Source: Enterobacter sp. SA187 (lineage in GTDB: Bacteria > Pseudomonadota > Gammaproteobacteria > Enterobacterales > Enterobacteriaceae). Taken from it: 64,000 nt of DNA. This document shows positions 33,766-43,225 of this stretch, in pieces. The DNA is taken from the NCBI RefSeq assembly GCF_001888805.2, contig NZ_CP019113.1, positions 744,001 to 808,000 of the forward strand. Reading direction: 5' to 3'. Within the stretch, counting starts at the first letter, position 1. The number at the start of each line of letters is the position of its first letter. The notes below the pieces were generated by a model. It had not been told where the DNA came from. It did not search any database and saw only the letters and a program-made list of their open reading frames with translations. The translations under genes and the position numbers were made by a program.

Positions 33766-34117
33766 TTTTTCGGTACTACTAAGACTATTCGTTAATGATA
33801 AACCCGCTTCGCAGACACACAACGCCGCAGGACATGAACTGAAACCTCATATGGTGAGTTCGAGAATCAGACTGAAAATTATCTCAATACTCCGGCTTGT
33901 TTGGCAACTGAATAAATCACCAATCCTTCACAGAGGTCAATTGAGGTGTGTCAGGACTATCTGACGCTCAAATCGGTACTCCTTGTAAGCTAATTCATCT
34001 CCCACGTCAAACACCTGAGTTCAGTTCAGTGCAAAAACCATCAACTTTCTTGCATATCATACGCACCATTGTTGCCACCCGCAGGCAACGTTTCCGCGGC
34101 ATGGCGGCCACCTGTCG
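33766..34117 (-). promoter_or_regulatory. aroK upstream region (352 bp, no gene)
   Basis: There is no credible coding frame. The region is more A+T-rich than its surroundings and should hold the aroK promoter(s) for the cluster. Visible structures are a short dyad GTCAG-N6-CTGAC (about 33948-33963) and, just after hofQ, GTTGCC-N7-GGCAAC (34070-34088), which may end the hofMNOPQ transcript but has no T-run. I could not place a -10/-35 pair with confidence. Confidence 0.5.
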
Positions 34118-35362
34118 CTAACGCAGCGGCACCAGCCGGGGGGTGATAAACACCACCAGTTCCCGCCTTTCATTATCTTTTCCGTCATGACGAAACAGCT
34201 GTCCCAGCCAGGGGACGCTGGCAAGTAAAGGGACCTTATCGCGGGCGGTTTTCTTTTTATGCTGAAAAATGCCGCCCAGCGCCAGCGTGTCGCCGCTTTT
34301 GACTTCGACCTGCGTTTCGATTTCCTGTTTATCGATAGCCAGGGTTTCGCCATCCGCCTGCTGCAGGACCTGTCCGGGCATGTTCTGGCTGATATGCAGC
34401 TTCAGACGCACTCGCCCATCCGGCAGCACCGTGGGGGTGACTTCCATGCCGAGTACCGCTTCTTTAAATTCAACCGAGGTGGCGCCGCTGTCGCCGCTGG
34501 ACACCTGGTAGGGGATCTCGCTGCCCTGTTTGATGCTGGCGGGTTGCAAATGGGACGCCAGCAGACGCGGGCTGGCGATGATATCGAGCTTCTGCTCCTG
34601 CTCCAGCGCCGACAGCTCAATGCCCAGCATCCGCCCGTCGATGCGCCCGATATTAAAACCGACCCGCGTGGTGGCGTTGGCCACCGACAGATCGCCGCTT
34701 AAGGCCGTCATATGACCGACTTTTGCCACCGCATCGGCGGGCGCTTCGGCCAGATCCCATTTCACGCCCAGTTCGCGCAGGCTTTTTTCATTAATAGTCA
34801 CGATGTGCGCTTCAAGCTCTACCTGCGCCACCGGCAGATCCATTTGCTCAACCCAGCGGGTAAAGGTACGGAGCGTGTCGGCATTATCACGCACAAGAAG
34901 GCGATTGGTACGTTTGTCTACCGTCACCGTGCCTCTGGCGCTGAGCAGCTTCTCACCCGCAGCGGCCAGCTCGCCCGCATCGGCATAGCGCAGTACGATG
35001 CTCTGGTCCTGCAGCGGCAGGTTCAGCCGCTGCTTTTCCCGCCCGGCATCCAGACTGGCCTGTTTTTGCTGCTGCCAGGCCTGTGAATGCACATGCAGAA
35101 TAGTGCCCTGCCGCTGCATGGTCAGACCCGTGCTGGCGATAACTGTTTCCAGCGCCTGTTTCCAGGGCACATTAATAAGATGCAGCGAGAGCGTACCGCT
35201 GACATCGGGCGAGACCACCAGGTTATGCTTCTCCTGCTGCGCCAGGCTTTGCAGCACCTGCACTACCGGCACGTCGTCCACCATCAGCGTGACCGGCTTC
35301 GGCGCTTCCGCCCTTGCGGTCAGGATGCTGCACATCATGATTATTCCTGTCCATTGTTTCAT
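34118..35362 (-). CDS. hofQ: HofQ, secretin-family outer membrane protein
   Basis: 414 residues with a signal peptide (MKQWTGIIMMCSILTARAEA). Two secretin N-type repeats (VQVLQSLAQQEKHNLVVSPDVSGTLSLHLINVPWKQAL...) are followed by the secretin beta-barrel domain. That domain ends in the signature EIETQVEVKSGDTLALGGIFQHKKK...VPWLGQLFRHDGKDNERRELVVFITPRLVP. It is related to PilQ/ComE secretins; in E. coli the hof genes are needed to use DNA as a nutrient. It overlaps hofP by 140 bp. Confidence 0.94.
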   Translation of the reverse strand: MKQWTGIIMMCSILTARAEAPKPVTLMVDDVPVVQVLQSLAQQEKHNLVVSPDVSGTLSLHLINVPWKQALETVIASTGLTMQRQGTILHVHSQAWQQQKQASLDAGREKQRLNLPLQDQSIVLRYADAGELAAAGEKLLSARGTVTVDKRTNRLLVRDNADTLRTFTRWVEQMDLPVAQVELEAHIVTINEKSLRELGVKWDLAEAPADAVAKVGHMTALSGDLSVANATTRVGFNIGRIDGRMLGIELSALEQEQKLDIIASPRLLASHLQPASIKQGSEIPYQVSSGDSGATSVEFKEAVLGMEVTPTVLPDGRVRLKLHISQNMPGQVLQQADGETLAIDKQEIETQVEVKSGDTLALGGIFQHKKKTARDKVPLLASVPWLGQLFRHDGKDNERRELVVFITPRLVPLR

Positions 35363-35678
35363 GCTGATCTCCCTGTCGTGTCCAGCGCCACTGCTGCGGC
35401 TCGCAGTCTGCCGCGGTAAAAATTTGCATCTCGAGGTCTGTGATCTCTCCCACCTGCCATCCGGTCGGTAAGCGATCGCCCGTGCTCACCCGCAGCCATT
35501 TGCCGCTGCCATCGCGCAGGATGCCCATGGCGCGCCCCCGCATCGCGACATAGCCCTGATAGCGCCATTGGGTCAGCTGCGCCGTCTGACAAAGGTCCGG
35601 CGGCGGCAAAAATGGATCCCGCATCCCGGTAAGCGAGATCAAAGCGGTCGCCGCCAGCATCCAGCGTTTAAGGATCAT
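35223..35678 (-). CDS. hofP: HofP, DNA utilisation/pilus assembly accessory protein
   Basis: 151 residues from MILKRWMLAATALISLTGMRDPFLPPPDLCQ, a signal or anchor segment followed by the PilP-like MRDPF motif. E. coli HofP is 134 residues; this one has a longer Gly/Ala-rich C-terminal tail. The tail is encoded in another frame over the first 140 bp of hofQ. The overlap means the tail sequence is constrained by the HofQ signal peptide region. It is presumed to be a periplasmic partner of the HofQ secretin. Confidence 0.85.
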   Translation of the reverse strand: MILKRWMLAATALISLTGMRDPFLPPPDLCQTAQLTQWRYQGYVAMRGRAMGILRDGSGKWLRVSTGDRLPTGWQVGEITDLEMQIFTAADCEPQQWRWTRQGDQHETMDRNNHDVQHPDRKGGSAEAGHADGGRRAGSAGAAKPGAAGEA

Positions 35679-36129
35679 TGGCCGCCTCCAGTTGCAGAGT
35701 GAAGCGTAACTGCCCGCCTTCCGGCTCCAGCGTAAAACCCCGGACCACCATGTCGTACTCCGCCAGGCGTGCAAAAGTCGCAACCGCCTGCGCCCACTGC
35801 GCCGCCAGTTCCAGCTCACCGCCATGCAGGGCGGGCTGCCAGCGCGTCAGGGTGGCGTGCGGGGGCGCAAAATCAAGGGGCGAAAAAGCCCGCGCAGGCT
35901 CGCTTTCCGTCAGCCCCTCCGGCGGGCGCAGCGCGTACGTTTTCAGATAATGCTGGCGTAACGTCAGTTGCCGGGCGGCGCGATCGCTCTTCAGTTGCGC
36001 CAGCCTGTTTTCCGGCGGGCGAATGGCTATCCACCACAGGCAGACGGCAAGGCCACACGTCAGCATCAGCCACAGCGCCACCCGGCCCCGCCCGGTTAAG
36101 CCGTACCAGAAATCAAGGCACCGCTGCAT
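35668..36129 (-). CDS. hofO: HofO, PilO-like inner membrane protein
   Basis: 153 residues from MQRCLDFWYGLTGRGRVALWLMLTCGLAVCLWW. The ATG at 36129 has a GAGGA site 8 bp upstream and is preferred over the TTG at 36144. There is one N-terminal membrane helix, then a short coiled region and a ferredoxin-like domain typical of PilO. Similarity to E. coli HofO is clearest in FSPLDF and RFTLQLE. It overlaps hofN by 17 bp and hofP by 11 bp. Confidence 0.85.
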   Translation of the reverse strand: MQRCLDFWYGLTGRGRVALWLMLTCGLAVCLWWIAIRPPENRLAQLKSDRAARQLTLRQHYLKTYALRPPEGLTESEPARAFSPLDFAPPHATLTRWQPALHGGELELAAQWAQAVATFARLAEYDMVVRGFTLEPEGGQLRFTLQLEAANDP

Positions 36130-36649
36130 GGGCTGCGTCCTCAATTAATTGGTGCTGAAACTGCCAGCGGCCCTGCGCATCGCGGGTGGTCGCCCCGGCA
36201 GTACCGGGATGAAAGCCGGGGATCTGGCCGAGCGCATCGTCGAGCCGGGATAAGGCCGCAAGCGAGGCGGCGACGCCTGCCAGTGCAAGTTTTCCCTGCT
36301 GATAGCGCAACTGCGTCAGCCAGGCCTTATCCGGCATCTGTTCTGCCAGCTGCGTCAGGCTGCGTTGCCATTCCCGCGTTGCTGCACGCTGCTGTAAGCG
36401 TTTCGCCTGCTGCTGCCAGCGCTGCTGCGCCTGTGTCCGCTCTGCGTGGCGTTGGCTCAGCGCCGCAAACAGCGTGGCGTCGGCGTCCTCTATAAGAAAG
36501 TTAATCCGCTGCTCCGCCTGGATACCCTGTCGTCCGGCCAGCGTCACCAGCAGCAGGATCAGCACGGTAGCGGTATAGACCGCGCACCAGAAGCGATTGC
36601 GTCGCCGCTGACGCTGTAAACGCCAGGGCAGAAGATTGACCATGTACAT
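36113..36649 (-). CDS. hofN: HofN, PilN-like inner membrane protein
   Basis: 178 residues. The N-terminal NLLPWR motif (MYMVNLLPWRLQRQRRRN) is the conserved PilN segment that binds the PilM-like HofM. A membrane helix (about 22-42) and a Gln/Arg-rich periplasmic coiled coil follow, then the end segment GATTRDAQGRWQFQHQL seen in E. coli HofN. It starts 2 bp after the hofM stop, so the two are translated together. Confidence 0.88.
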   Translation of the reverse strand: MYMVNLLPWRLQRQRRRNRFWCAVYTATVLILLLVTLAGRQGIQAEQRINFLIEDADATLFAALSQRHAERTQAQQRWQQQAKRLQQRAATREWQRSLTQLAEQMPDKAWLTQLRYQQGKLALAGVAASLAALSRLDDALGQIPGFHPGTAGATTRDAQGRWQFQHQLIEDAAHAAVP

Positions 36650-36651
36650 GC

Positions 36652-37437
36652 TCAGCGCGCCTCACCCAGCGCCAGGCCAATGGCGATCGCCCAGGCGTCG
36701 CCGTTTACCGGTAAAGGCGGCTGGCGATGGGCCACAGCGCACCAGGCATCAAAGCCCGCCGCCGCTTCGCACACCTGCCCCAGCGCTGGCTCCAGGCCCA
36801 GCTTAAGCGCCAGCGCTTGCGGCGAATCAATGCCCTGCGCCGGATATCGTCCCCAGCGCTCCCGCGTGGCCCACAGCCACTGGCCGGGATCGCGCCAAAT
36901 CAGCCAGCGGGCAGGCGGCGCGAGCAGCGGGATCAGCCGTTGCAGGGCGCAGGCATCAGGCGTGATGGCGGCAACGTGCAGACGCAGCGACCGCGCCAGT
37001 TCAAGCACGTCGGCAATCTCTTTTTGTTGCGCCGCCGTCACGCGGTAGGCGTCCTGCAGCGTGTCTTCACTGTAGTCGAAGCGTAAATCTTCCCCCGCCA
37101 TGTCCAGTTCCCGCGCGAGGCTTCCCGTCATCCACGACAGCCGTTCGCGTTCGCCAAGGCGCATCGCCGGACGGGGAAAGGTCTTTTGCAGGGTACGTCC
37201 CGCCGGAAAAGCGAGCCGGATATGGTGGCGGCGCGGCAGCGTTTTGCTCCAGGGCAACAGCGTCTGTGAAAGCACATCGAACTGCCGGATTTGCCCGTCG
37301 ACGACGACATCGTCGGCCAGCGGCACCTGCCACCAGCGGCGTAGCGCCCACTGCGTCTTTTCGCGGATCAGCGCAACGCCATACACGCCACTCTGTTGAA
37401 TATGCAGTCCTATTTGCCAGTGCCCGAATGCCATCAT
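36652..37437 (-). CDS. hofM: HofM, PilM-like actin-fold protein
   Basis: 261 residues from MMAFGHWQIGLHIQQSGVYGVALIREK. The first of two adjacent ATGs is chosen because AAGGAG lies 7 bp upstream; the second (37434) matches the E. coli annotation. It is a cytoplasmic PilM-type protein: RRWWQVPL, LPRRHHIRLAFPAGRTLQKTFPRP, RELDMAGEDLRFDYSED and the late QPPLPVNGDAWAIAIGLALGEAR all match E. coli HofM. It is the first gene of hofMNOPQ, divergent from mrcA. Confidence 0.9.
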   Translation of the reverse strand: MMAFGHWQIGLHIQQSGVYGVALIREKTQWALRRWWQVPLADDVVVDGQIRQFDVLSQTLLPWSKTLPRRHHIRLAFPAGRTLQKTFPRPAMRLGERERLSWMTGSLARELDMAGEDLRFDYSEDTLQDAYRVTAAQQKEIADVLELARSLRLHVAAITPDACALQRLIPLLAPPARWLIWRDPGQWLWATRERWGRYPAQGIDSPQALALKLGLEPALGQVCEAAAGFDAWCAVAHRQPPLPVNGDAWAIAIGLALGEAR

Positions 37438-37554
37438 CAGCGATCTCCTTATCGGTCGCCAAAGTGACGACCCTATCAATGCATCAGGCTTGCCTTTATA
37501 CTACCGCGCGGTTGTTTATAAACTGCCCAGATAAAACTAAATGGGAAATCTCCG

Positions 37555-40107
37555 GTGAAGTTCGTAAAGTATTTATTGATCCTTGCAGTCTGTTGCATTC
37601 TGCTGGGAGCAGGCTCGATCTATGGCTTATACAAATATGTTGAGCCGCAACTCCCTGATGTCGCCACGCTCAGAGATGTGCGTTTGCAAATCCCGATGCA
37701 GGTTTACAGCGCTGACGGCGAGCTTATCGCTCAGTACGGTGAAAAACGGCGCATCCCGCTGACCTTAAACCAGATCCCGCCGGTGATGGTGAAAGCGTTT
37801 ATTGCGACAGAAGACAGCCGTTTTTATGAGCATCATGGTGTCGATCCCGTGGGGATTTTCCGTGCGGCAAGCGTGGCGCTTTTCTCCGGTCATGCCTCGC
37901 AGGGCGCGAGCACCATCACGCAGCAGCTGGCGCGAAACTTCTACTTGAGCCCCGAACGCACCCTGATGCGTAAAATAAAGGAAGTGTTTCTCGCCATCCG
38001 CATCGAACAGCTGATGAATAAAGACGAGATCCTCGAACTTTATCTCAACAAAATTTACCTCGGTTACCGCGCCTACGGCGTGGGCTCTGCCGCGCAGGTT
38101 TATTTCGGTAAGTCAGTCGATCAGCTGACGCTGAGCGAAATCGCCGTGATCGCCGGTCTGCCCAAAGCGCCGTCGACCTTCAACCCGCTCTACTCGCTGG
38201 AACGTGCGACCAGCCGTCGAAATGTGGTGCTGTCGCGTATGCTCAGCGAAGGGTATATCTCGCAGACGGAGTACGATCAGGCGCGCGGCGAGGCGATTGA
38301 CGCCAATTATCACGCGCCGGAAATCGCCTTCTCAGCGCCTTATCTGTCAGAGATGGTGCGCCAGGAGATGGTGTCCCGCTATGGCGAGAAAGCCTATGAA
38401 GATGGCTACCGCGTTTACACTACAATCACGCGTCAGATGCAGCAGGCCGCTCAGCAGGCGGTACGTAACAACGTGCTGGATTACGACATGCGCCACGGCT
38501 ATCGCGGCCCGTCGAACGTGTTATGGAAGCTGGGTGAAAGCGCATGGGATACCCAGAAAATCACCCGCACGTTAAAAGCGCTGCCGACCTACGGGCCGCT
38601 GTTGCCTGCCGTGGTCACGGGCACCAGCCTGCAGGAAGCGACGGCAATGCTGGCAGATGGCACCTCAGTGTCGCTGCGTATGGAAGGCATGCGCTGGGCG
38701 CGTCCTTACCGTTCGGATACCGCGCAGGGCGCTACGCCGCGCAAAGTCACCGATGTGGTGCAGGCCGGACAGCAAATCTGGGTGCGTCAGGTTGAGGATG
38801 CCTGGTGGCTGGCGCAGGTGCCGGACGTCAACTCGGCGTTGGTGTCCATCAACCCGCAAAACGGCGCGGTGATAGCGCTGGTCGGCGGCTTCGATTTCAA
38901 TCAGAGCAAATTTAACCGCGCCACCCAGGCGCTGCGTCAGGTGGGCTCAAACATCAAGCCATTCCTCTACACGGCGGCGATGGACAAAGGGCTGACGCTG
39001 GCGAGTATTCTCAACGACGTGCCGATTTCCCGCTGGGATGCGGGCGCAGGCTCTGACTGGCAGCCGAAGAACTCCCCTGCGGAATACGCCGGGCCGATCC
39101 GTTTGCGTCAGGGCCTGGGCCAGTCGAAAAACGTGGTGATGGTGCGTGCGATGCGCGCCATGGGCGTGGATTACGCGGCAGAGTATTTGCAGCGCTTCGG
39201 CTTCCCGGCGCAGAACATCGTGCATACCGAATCGCTGGCACTGGGATCGGCGTCCTTTACGCCGCTTCAGGTGGCGCGCGGTTATGCGGTGATGGCGAAC
39301 GGCGGCTTCCTGGTGGATCCGTATTTCATCAGCAAGATCGAAAACGATCAGGGCGGCGTACTCTTTGAAGCCCGTCCGAAGATCGCCTGTGCGGATTGCG
39401 ATATTCCGGTTATTTACGGCGAAACGCAGAAATCCGGCGTGCTGGAGAACAAAGACGTGGAAGACGTCGCCCGCTCGCAGGAGCAGCAGAACGCCGTCGT
39501 ACCGATGCCGCAGCTGGGACAGGCTAATCAGGCGCTGGTGGCGCAAACCGGGGCGCAGGAGTACGCGCCGCACGTCATCAATACTCCGCTGGCGTTCTTA
39601 ATCAAAAGCGCGCTGAACAGCAATATCTTTGGCGAACCGGGCTGGCAGGGCACCGGCTGGCGTGCGGGCCGCGATCTGAAACGTAATGATATCGGCGGCA
39701 AAACCGGTACCACCAACAGCTCGAAAGATGCGTGGTTCTCCGGCTACGGCCCTGGCGCGGTCACCTCGGTATGGATCGGCTTTGACGACCATCGCCGGGA
39801 TCTGGGGCGCACCACCGCCTCGGGGGCGATTAAAGATCAGATCTCAGGCTATGAAGGCGGTGCGAAGAGCGCCCAGCCTGCCTGGGATGCCTTTATGAAA
39901 CACGCGCTGGAAGGCGTACCGGAAGAACCGCTGACGCCGCCGCCGGGCATTGTAACCGTCAATATCGACCGCAGCACCGGTCAGTTGGCCAACGGCGGCA
40001 ACAGTCGTCAGGAGTATTTCATCGAAGGTACGCAGCCGACACAGCAGGCGGTACATGAGGTGGGAACGACGATTATTGATAACGGCGAGACGCACGAACT
40101 GTTCTGA
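37555..40107 (+). CDS. mrcA: MrcA (PBP1a), bifunctional peptidoglycan synthase
   Basis: 850 residues with a GTG start. The N-terminal membrane anchor (about 5-26) is followed by the GT51 glycosyltransferase domain (TEDSRFYEHHGVDPVGIFRA, catalytic Glu in EDSRF; QGASTITQQLARNFYL). The OB-like insert is followed by the transpeptidase domain with nucleophile Ser465 (SNIK), SKN and KTGT motifs (GGKTGTTNSSKDAWFSGYGP). It builds and crosslinks peptidoglycan. It is divergent from hofM and followed by a hairpin. Confidence 0.98.
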   Translation: MKFVKYLLILAVCCILLGAGSIYGLYKYVEPQLPDVATLRDVRLQIPMQVYSADGELIAQYGEKRRIPLTLNQIPPVMVKAFIATEDSRFYEHHGVDPVGIFRAASVALFSGHASQGASTITQQLARNFYLSPERTLMRKIKEVFLAIRIEQLMNKDEILELYLNKIYLGYRAYGVGSAAQVYFGKSVDQLTLSEIAVIAGLPKAPSTFNPLYSLERATSRRNVVLSRMLSEGYISQTEYDQARGEAIDANYHAPEIAFSAPYLSEMVRQEMVSRYGEKAYEDGYRVYTTITRQMQQAAQQAVRNNVLDYDMRHGYRGPSNVLWKLGESAWDTQKITRTLKALPTYGPLLPAVVTGTSLQEATAMLADGTSVSLRMEGMRWARPYRSDTAQGATPRKVTDVVQAGQQIWVRQVEDAWWLAQVPDVNSALVSINPQNGAVIALVGGFDFNQSKFNRATQALRQVGSNIKPFLYTAAMDKGLTLASILNDVPISRWDAGAGSDWQPKNSPAEYAGPIRLRQGLGQSKNVVMVRAMRAMGVDYAAEYLQRFGFPAQNIVHTESLALGSASFTPLQVARGYAVMANGGFLVDPYFISKIENDQGGVLFEARPKIACADCDIPVIYGETQKSGVLENKDVEDVARSQEQQNAVVPMPQLGQANQALVAQTGAQEYAPHVINTPLAFLIKSALNSNIFGEPGWQGTGWRAGRDLKRNDIGGKTGTTNSSKDAWFSGYGPGAVTSVWIGFDDHRRDLGRTTASGAIKDQISGYEGGAKSAQPAWDAFMKHALEGVPEEPLTPPPGIVTVNIDRSTGQLANGGNSRQEYFIEGTQPTQQAVHEVGTTIIDNGETHELF

Positions 40108-40114
40108 TCCTAAA

Positions 40115-40137
40115 GCCCTCTCCCGCCGGGAGAGGGC
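40115..40137. terminator. GAGAGGG hairpin between mrcA and nudE
   Basis: GCCCTCTCCC-GCC-GGGAGAGGGC is a perfect 10 bp stem between convergent mrcA and nudE. There is no strong T-run on either side, so it may be a repeat-derived stem as well as a terminator. Closely similar stems occur at 52338 and 59767. Confidence 0.7.
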
Positions 40138-40144
40138 CATAAAA

Positions 40145-40705
40145 CTACAGCCTGCCCTGCCCTTTCAGCCATTCCCGCACCAGGAAAAGCGCGCTGACAT
40201 TGCGTGCTTCATTGAAATCGGGATCTTCAAGCAGATCCATCAGATGGGCCAGCGGCCAGCGCACCTGCGGCAGCGGTTCAGGCTCATCCCCTTGCAGCGA
40301 CTCCGGATAGAGATCTTCTGCCACCACGATATTCATTTTGCTGGAGAAATAGGACGGGGCCATGCTCAGTTTCTTCAGAAACGTCAGGTTATGCGCGCCA
40401 AAACCCACTTCCTCTTTTAACTCGCGGTTCGCGGCTTCATACACGCTTTCGCCCGGATCGATAAGCCCTTTCGAAAAGCCCAGTTCATAGGCTTCGATCC
40501 CCACGGCATATTCACGGATCAAAATCAGATGGTCATCGACGATGGGCACAATCATTACGGCTTCGCGCGTTGACGGGCGCATGCGCTCATAAACACGACG
40601 CTCGCCGTTGCTGAATTCCAGATCCACGCTTTCAACGTTAAATAACCGTGATTTAGCGACGGTTTCGACGTTAAGAATGGTGGGTTTTTGCAATGATTTA
40701 CTCAT
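40145..40705 (-). CDS. nudE: NudE, ADP compounds hydrolase (Nudix)
   Basis: 186 residues from MSKSLQKPTILNVETVAKSRLF; an upstream frame extension of 23 residues is not used. The Nudix box is GLIDPGESVYEAANRELKEEVGF, which fits GX5EX7REUXEEXGU. It hydrolyses ADP-ribose, NADH and Ap3A-type compounds. It is divergent from igaA across 321 bp. Confidence 0.96.
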   Translation of the reverse strand: MSKSLQKPTILNVETVAKSRLFNVESVDLEFSNGERRVYERMRPSTREAVMIVPIVDDHLILIREYAVGIEAYELGFSKGLIDPGESVYEAANRELKEEVGFGAHNLTFLKKLSMAPSYFSSKMNIVVAEDLYPESLQGDEPEPLPQVRWPLAHLMDLLEDPDFNEARNVSALFLVREWLKGQGRL

Positions 40706-40870
40706 TATGATGGGGTCTTTACAGTGAAAACTCTGTTTATTGTGCGGTATAGCGAGCAGTTTGGGCAACGGCATTCGCGCTCAATTTACATATTTGTAAC
40801 GTCAACTAGTACATTCATCATTTCATTAAAAAAGTCAAGAGCTTGAATTGAGATTAGGAATTTGCTGATA

Positions 40871-40898
40871 TTGCATGCAGCGCGTGTTTTGTTACTAT
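40871..40898 (+). promoter_or_regulatory. Candidate igaA promoter
   Basis: TTGCAT (40871-40876), 16 bp spacer, TACTAT (40893-40898), a fair sigma-70 match. It would give a leader of about 120 nt before igaA. The rest of the 40706-41026 gap is A+T-rich, with no gene I trust and no recognisable operator. Confidence 0.45.
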
Positions 40899-41026
40899 CC
40901 TGCGCGCTGGTATGCGCTTAAAAGAATTCAGTTTTATACTTGCCCGAAACCAGCCATGTGATGACGTTTTTTTTGGAAAGGGTGCTACTGACCACACCTC
41001 TGTAAAAAAAGTAAGATGGGGAAAGT

Positions 41027-43162
41027 ATGAGCACCATTTTGATTTTTTTCGCTGCCTGCCTTGCCTGCGCACTTCTTGCATGGTGGTTTTTCAGGCGACG
41101 GACGAAGCGCCTCTACCGGCTACCAAATCTTCAGGTTTTTGCTGATGCCGCCACGCGTAAATTAACCGCCGATGAGCGCAGCGCGGTTGAAAGTTACCTC
41201 GATTCGCTATCCCGTATCCTGGATGTCCCCGGCCCGACCGGTGCGACCACGCCGCCGGTGGCGATGGCGTTAAATACGCAAAGCAACACGGTTTTTTCCG
41301 TGACGCACGCGATCACCCGATACGGCATCAACACTGACGATCTCAATAAATGGCGCTACTACCTTGATGCGGTAGAAGTTCATTTGCCGCCGTTCTGGGA
41401 ACAGTACATCACCGATGAAAACGCGGTGGAACTGATCCACACCGACACCCTCCCGCTGGTCATTTCCCTCAACGGCCATACCCTGAGCGAATACATCCAG
41501 GAGACGCGCGGCTACTCGCTGGAAGTGCAAACCTCCACTCAGGCTTCCATTCGTGGCGAAGAGAGCGAGCAGATAGAACTGCTGAATATTCGCCAGCAAA
41601 CGCGGGAAGAGTATGCCCTGAGCCGCCCGGACGGGCTGCGGGAAGCCCTGCTGATCAGCGCCTCTTTCCTGTTATTTTTCTTCTGCCTGGTCACGCCTAA
41701 CGTTTTTGTGCCGTGGATGGCAGGCGGGGCAATCATGCTGCTGGCCGCAGGCCTGTGGGGATTATTCGCGCCGCCGGCAAAAAATACGTTACGTGAGATC
41801 CACTGCCTGCGCGGCACGCCAAAGCGCTGGGGGCTGTTTGGTGAGAACGATCAGGAGCAGATCAATAATATTTCCCTCGGCATTATCGATCTGATTTATC
41901 CGCCGCACTGGCAGCCCTATATCGCGCAGGACTTAGGCCAGCAGACGGACATTGATATTTATCTCGACCGCCATGTAGTGCGCCAGGGGCGCTTTTTATC
42001 CCTGCATGACGAAGCCACGCATTTCCCGGTTCAGCACTGGCTGCGCAGCGCCATTATCGCGGCAGGCGCGCTGATCGTGCTGGTGATGCTGCTGGTCTGG
42101 GTGCCGCTGGATATGCCCATCAAATTTACCGTGTCATGGATGAAAGGCGCGCAGACCATTGAAGCGACCAGCGTGAACGAGCTGGAAAAGGCGGCGGTGC
42201 GCGTGGGAGATACCCTGAGCCTGCGCGGCACCGGTATGTGCAGCATCCATGCGTCAGGCAACTGGAACGCCCAGCAAAAGTCGCCGTTTACACCGTTCGA
42301 CTGCTCGCAGATTATCTGGAACGATGCGCCGCCCCTGCCGCTGCCGGAATCCGATACCGTTAATAAAGCCAGCGCGCTGATTCAGGCGGTTAACCGCCAG
42401 CTGCATCCCCAGACAGAAGAAGATTCCCGCGTCAGCGCCGCGCTGCGTTCGGCCATAGAAAAATCCGGCATGGTGTTGCTGGATGATTTTGCCGATATCG
42501 TGCTGAAAACCCAGGATCTGTGCGCCGCCGAAGATGAGTGTCTGCGTCTTAAAAACGCGCTGGTTAACCTCGGCAATACCAAAGACTGGGAGGCGCTGAC
42601 CCGTCGCGCCAGCACCGGTAAACTCAGCGGCGTGAACGTGCTGCTGCGCCCGGTCAGCGCCGAATCGCTGGATAATCTGGTGGACACCTCCACCGCGCCC
42701 TTTATTACCCGTGAAACCGCTCGTGCAGCGCAGGCGCTGAACAGCCCGGCGCCTGGCGGCTTTGTGATTGCCAGCGATGAAGGCAGCGAGCTGGTGGATC
42801 AGCCGTGGCCGCCTGTCGCGCTGTATGACTATCCGGCGCAGGATCAGTGGGGAGAGTTTCAGCGGCTGGCGCAAATGCTGATGCAGACGCCGTTCAGCGC
42901 CGAAGGGATCATCACCAATATTTATACCGACGCCAACGGCACCCGCCACATCAGCCTGCACCGTATGCCCGACAGCGCCGGACTGTGGCGTTATGCCGCG
43001 ACCACCCTGCTGCTGGCGGCGCTGATCCTTTGCAGCCTGTATAACGGCATTCAGGCCCTGCGCCGCTATCAGCGCCATCGCACCCGCCTGGCCGACATTC
43101 AGCAGTACTATGACAGCTGCTTCAACCCGACGCTGATCTCCGCCCCGGACAACATTATCTGA
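41027..43162 (+). CDS. igaA: IgaA (YrfF), inner membrane inhibitor of the Rcs phosphorelay
   Basis: 711 residues from MSTILIFFAACLACALLAWWFFRRRTKRL. Membrane segments are visible near the N-terminus, around residues 205-245 (two), around 340-360 and near the C-terminus (about 655-675). Large cytoplasmic and periplasmic parts lie between. IgaA restrains RcsF/RcsCDB signalling at the inner membrane and is essential in several enterics unless Rcs is off. Upstream lies a probable promoter; yrfG follows on the same strand. Confidence 0.95.
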   Translation: MSTILIFFAACLACALLAWWFFRRRTKRLYRLPNLQVFADAATRKLTADERSAVESYLDSLSRILDVPGPTGATTPPVAMALNTQSNTVFSVTHAITRYGINTDDLNKWRYYLDAVEVHLPPFWEQYITDENAVELIHTDTLPLVISLNGHTLSEYIQETRGYSLEVQTSTQASIRGEESEQIELLNIRQQTREEYALSRPDGLREALLISASFLLFFFCLVTPNVFVPWMAGGAIMLLAAGLWGLFAPPAKNTLREIHCLRGTPKRWGLFGENDQEQINNISLGIIDLIYPPHWQPYIAQDLGQQTDIDIYLDRHVVRQGRFLSLHDEATHFPVQHWLRSAIIAAGALIVLVMLLVWVPLDMPIKFTVSWMKGAQTIEATSVNELEKAAVRVGDTLSLRGTGMCSIHASGNWNAQQKSPFTPFDCSQIIWNDAPPLPLPESDTVNKASALIQAVNRQLHPQTEEDSRVSAALRSAIEKSGMVLLDDFADIVLKTQDLCAAEDECLRLKNALVNLGNTKDWEALTRRASTGKLSGVNVLLRPVSAESLDNLVDTSTAPFITRETARAAQALNSPAPGGFVIASDEGSELVDQPWPPVALYDYPAQDQWGEFQRLAQMLMQTPFSAEGIITNIYTDANGTRHISLHRMPDSAGLWRYAATTLLLAALILCSLYNGIQALRRYQRHRTRLADIQQYYDSCFNPTLISAPDNII

Positions 43163-43225
43163 TAATATTCGGCGCGGGCTTTGGTTGCAGCCCGCGCCGA
43201 ATTTTCCTTCTGTCCGGAGTGTTCT

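Noticed and set aside
34118..37437. hofMNOPQ as a complete type IV pilus or competence system
   Set aside because: Only the M-N-O-P-Q assembly proteins are here; no pilin, ATPase or prepilin peptidase is in the window. It is the standard enteric hof operon.
40912..41145. 77-codon frame upstream of and overlapping igaA, possible leader peptide
   Set aside because: It starts only about 10 bp after the predicted -10 region with no ribosome-binding site, and its 3' part is an out-of-frame reading of igaA.
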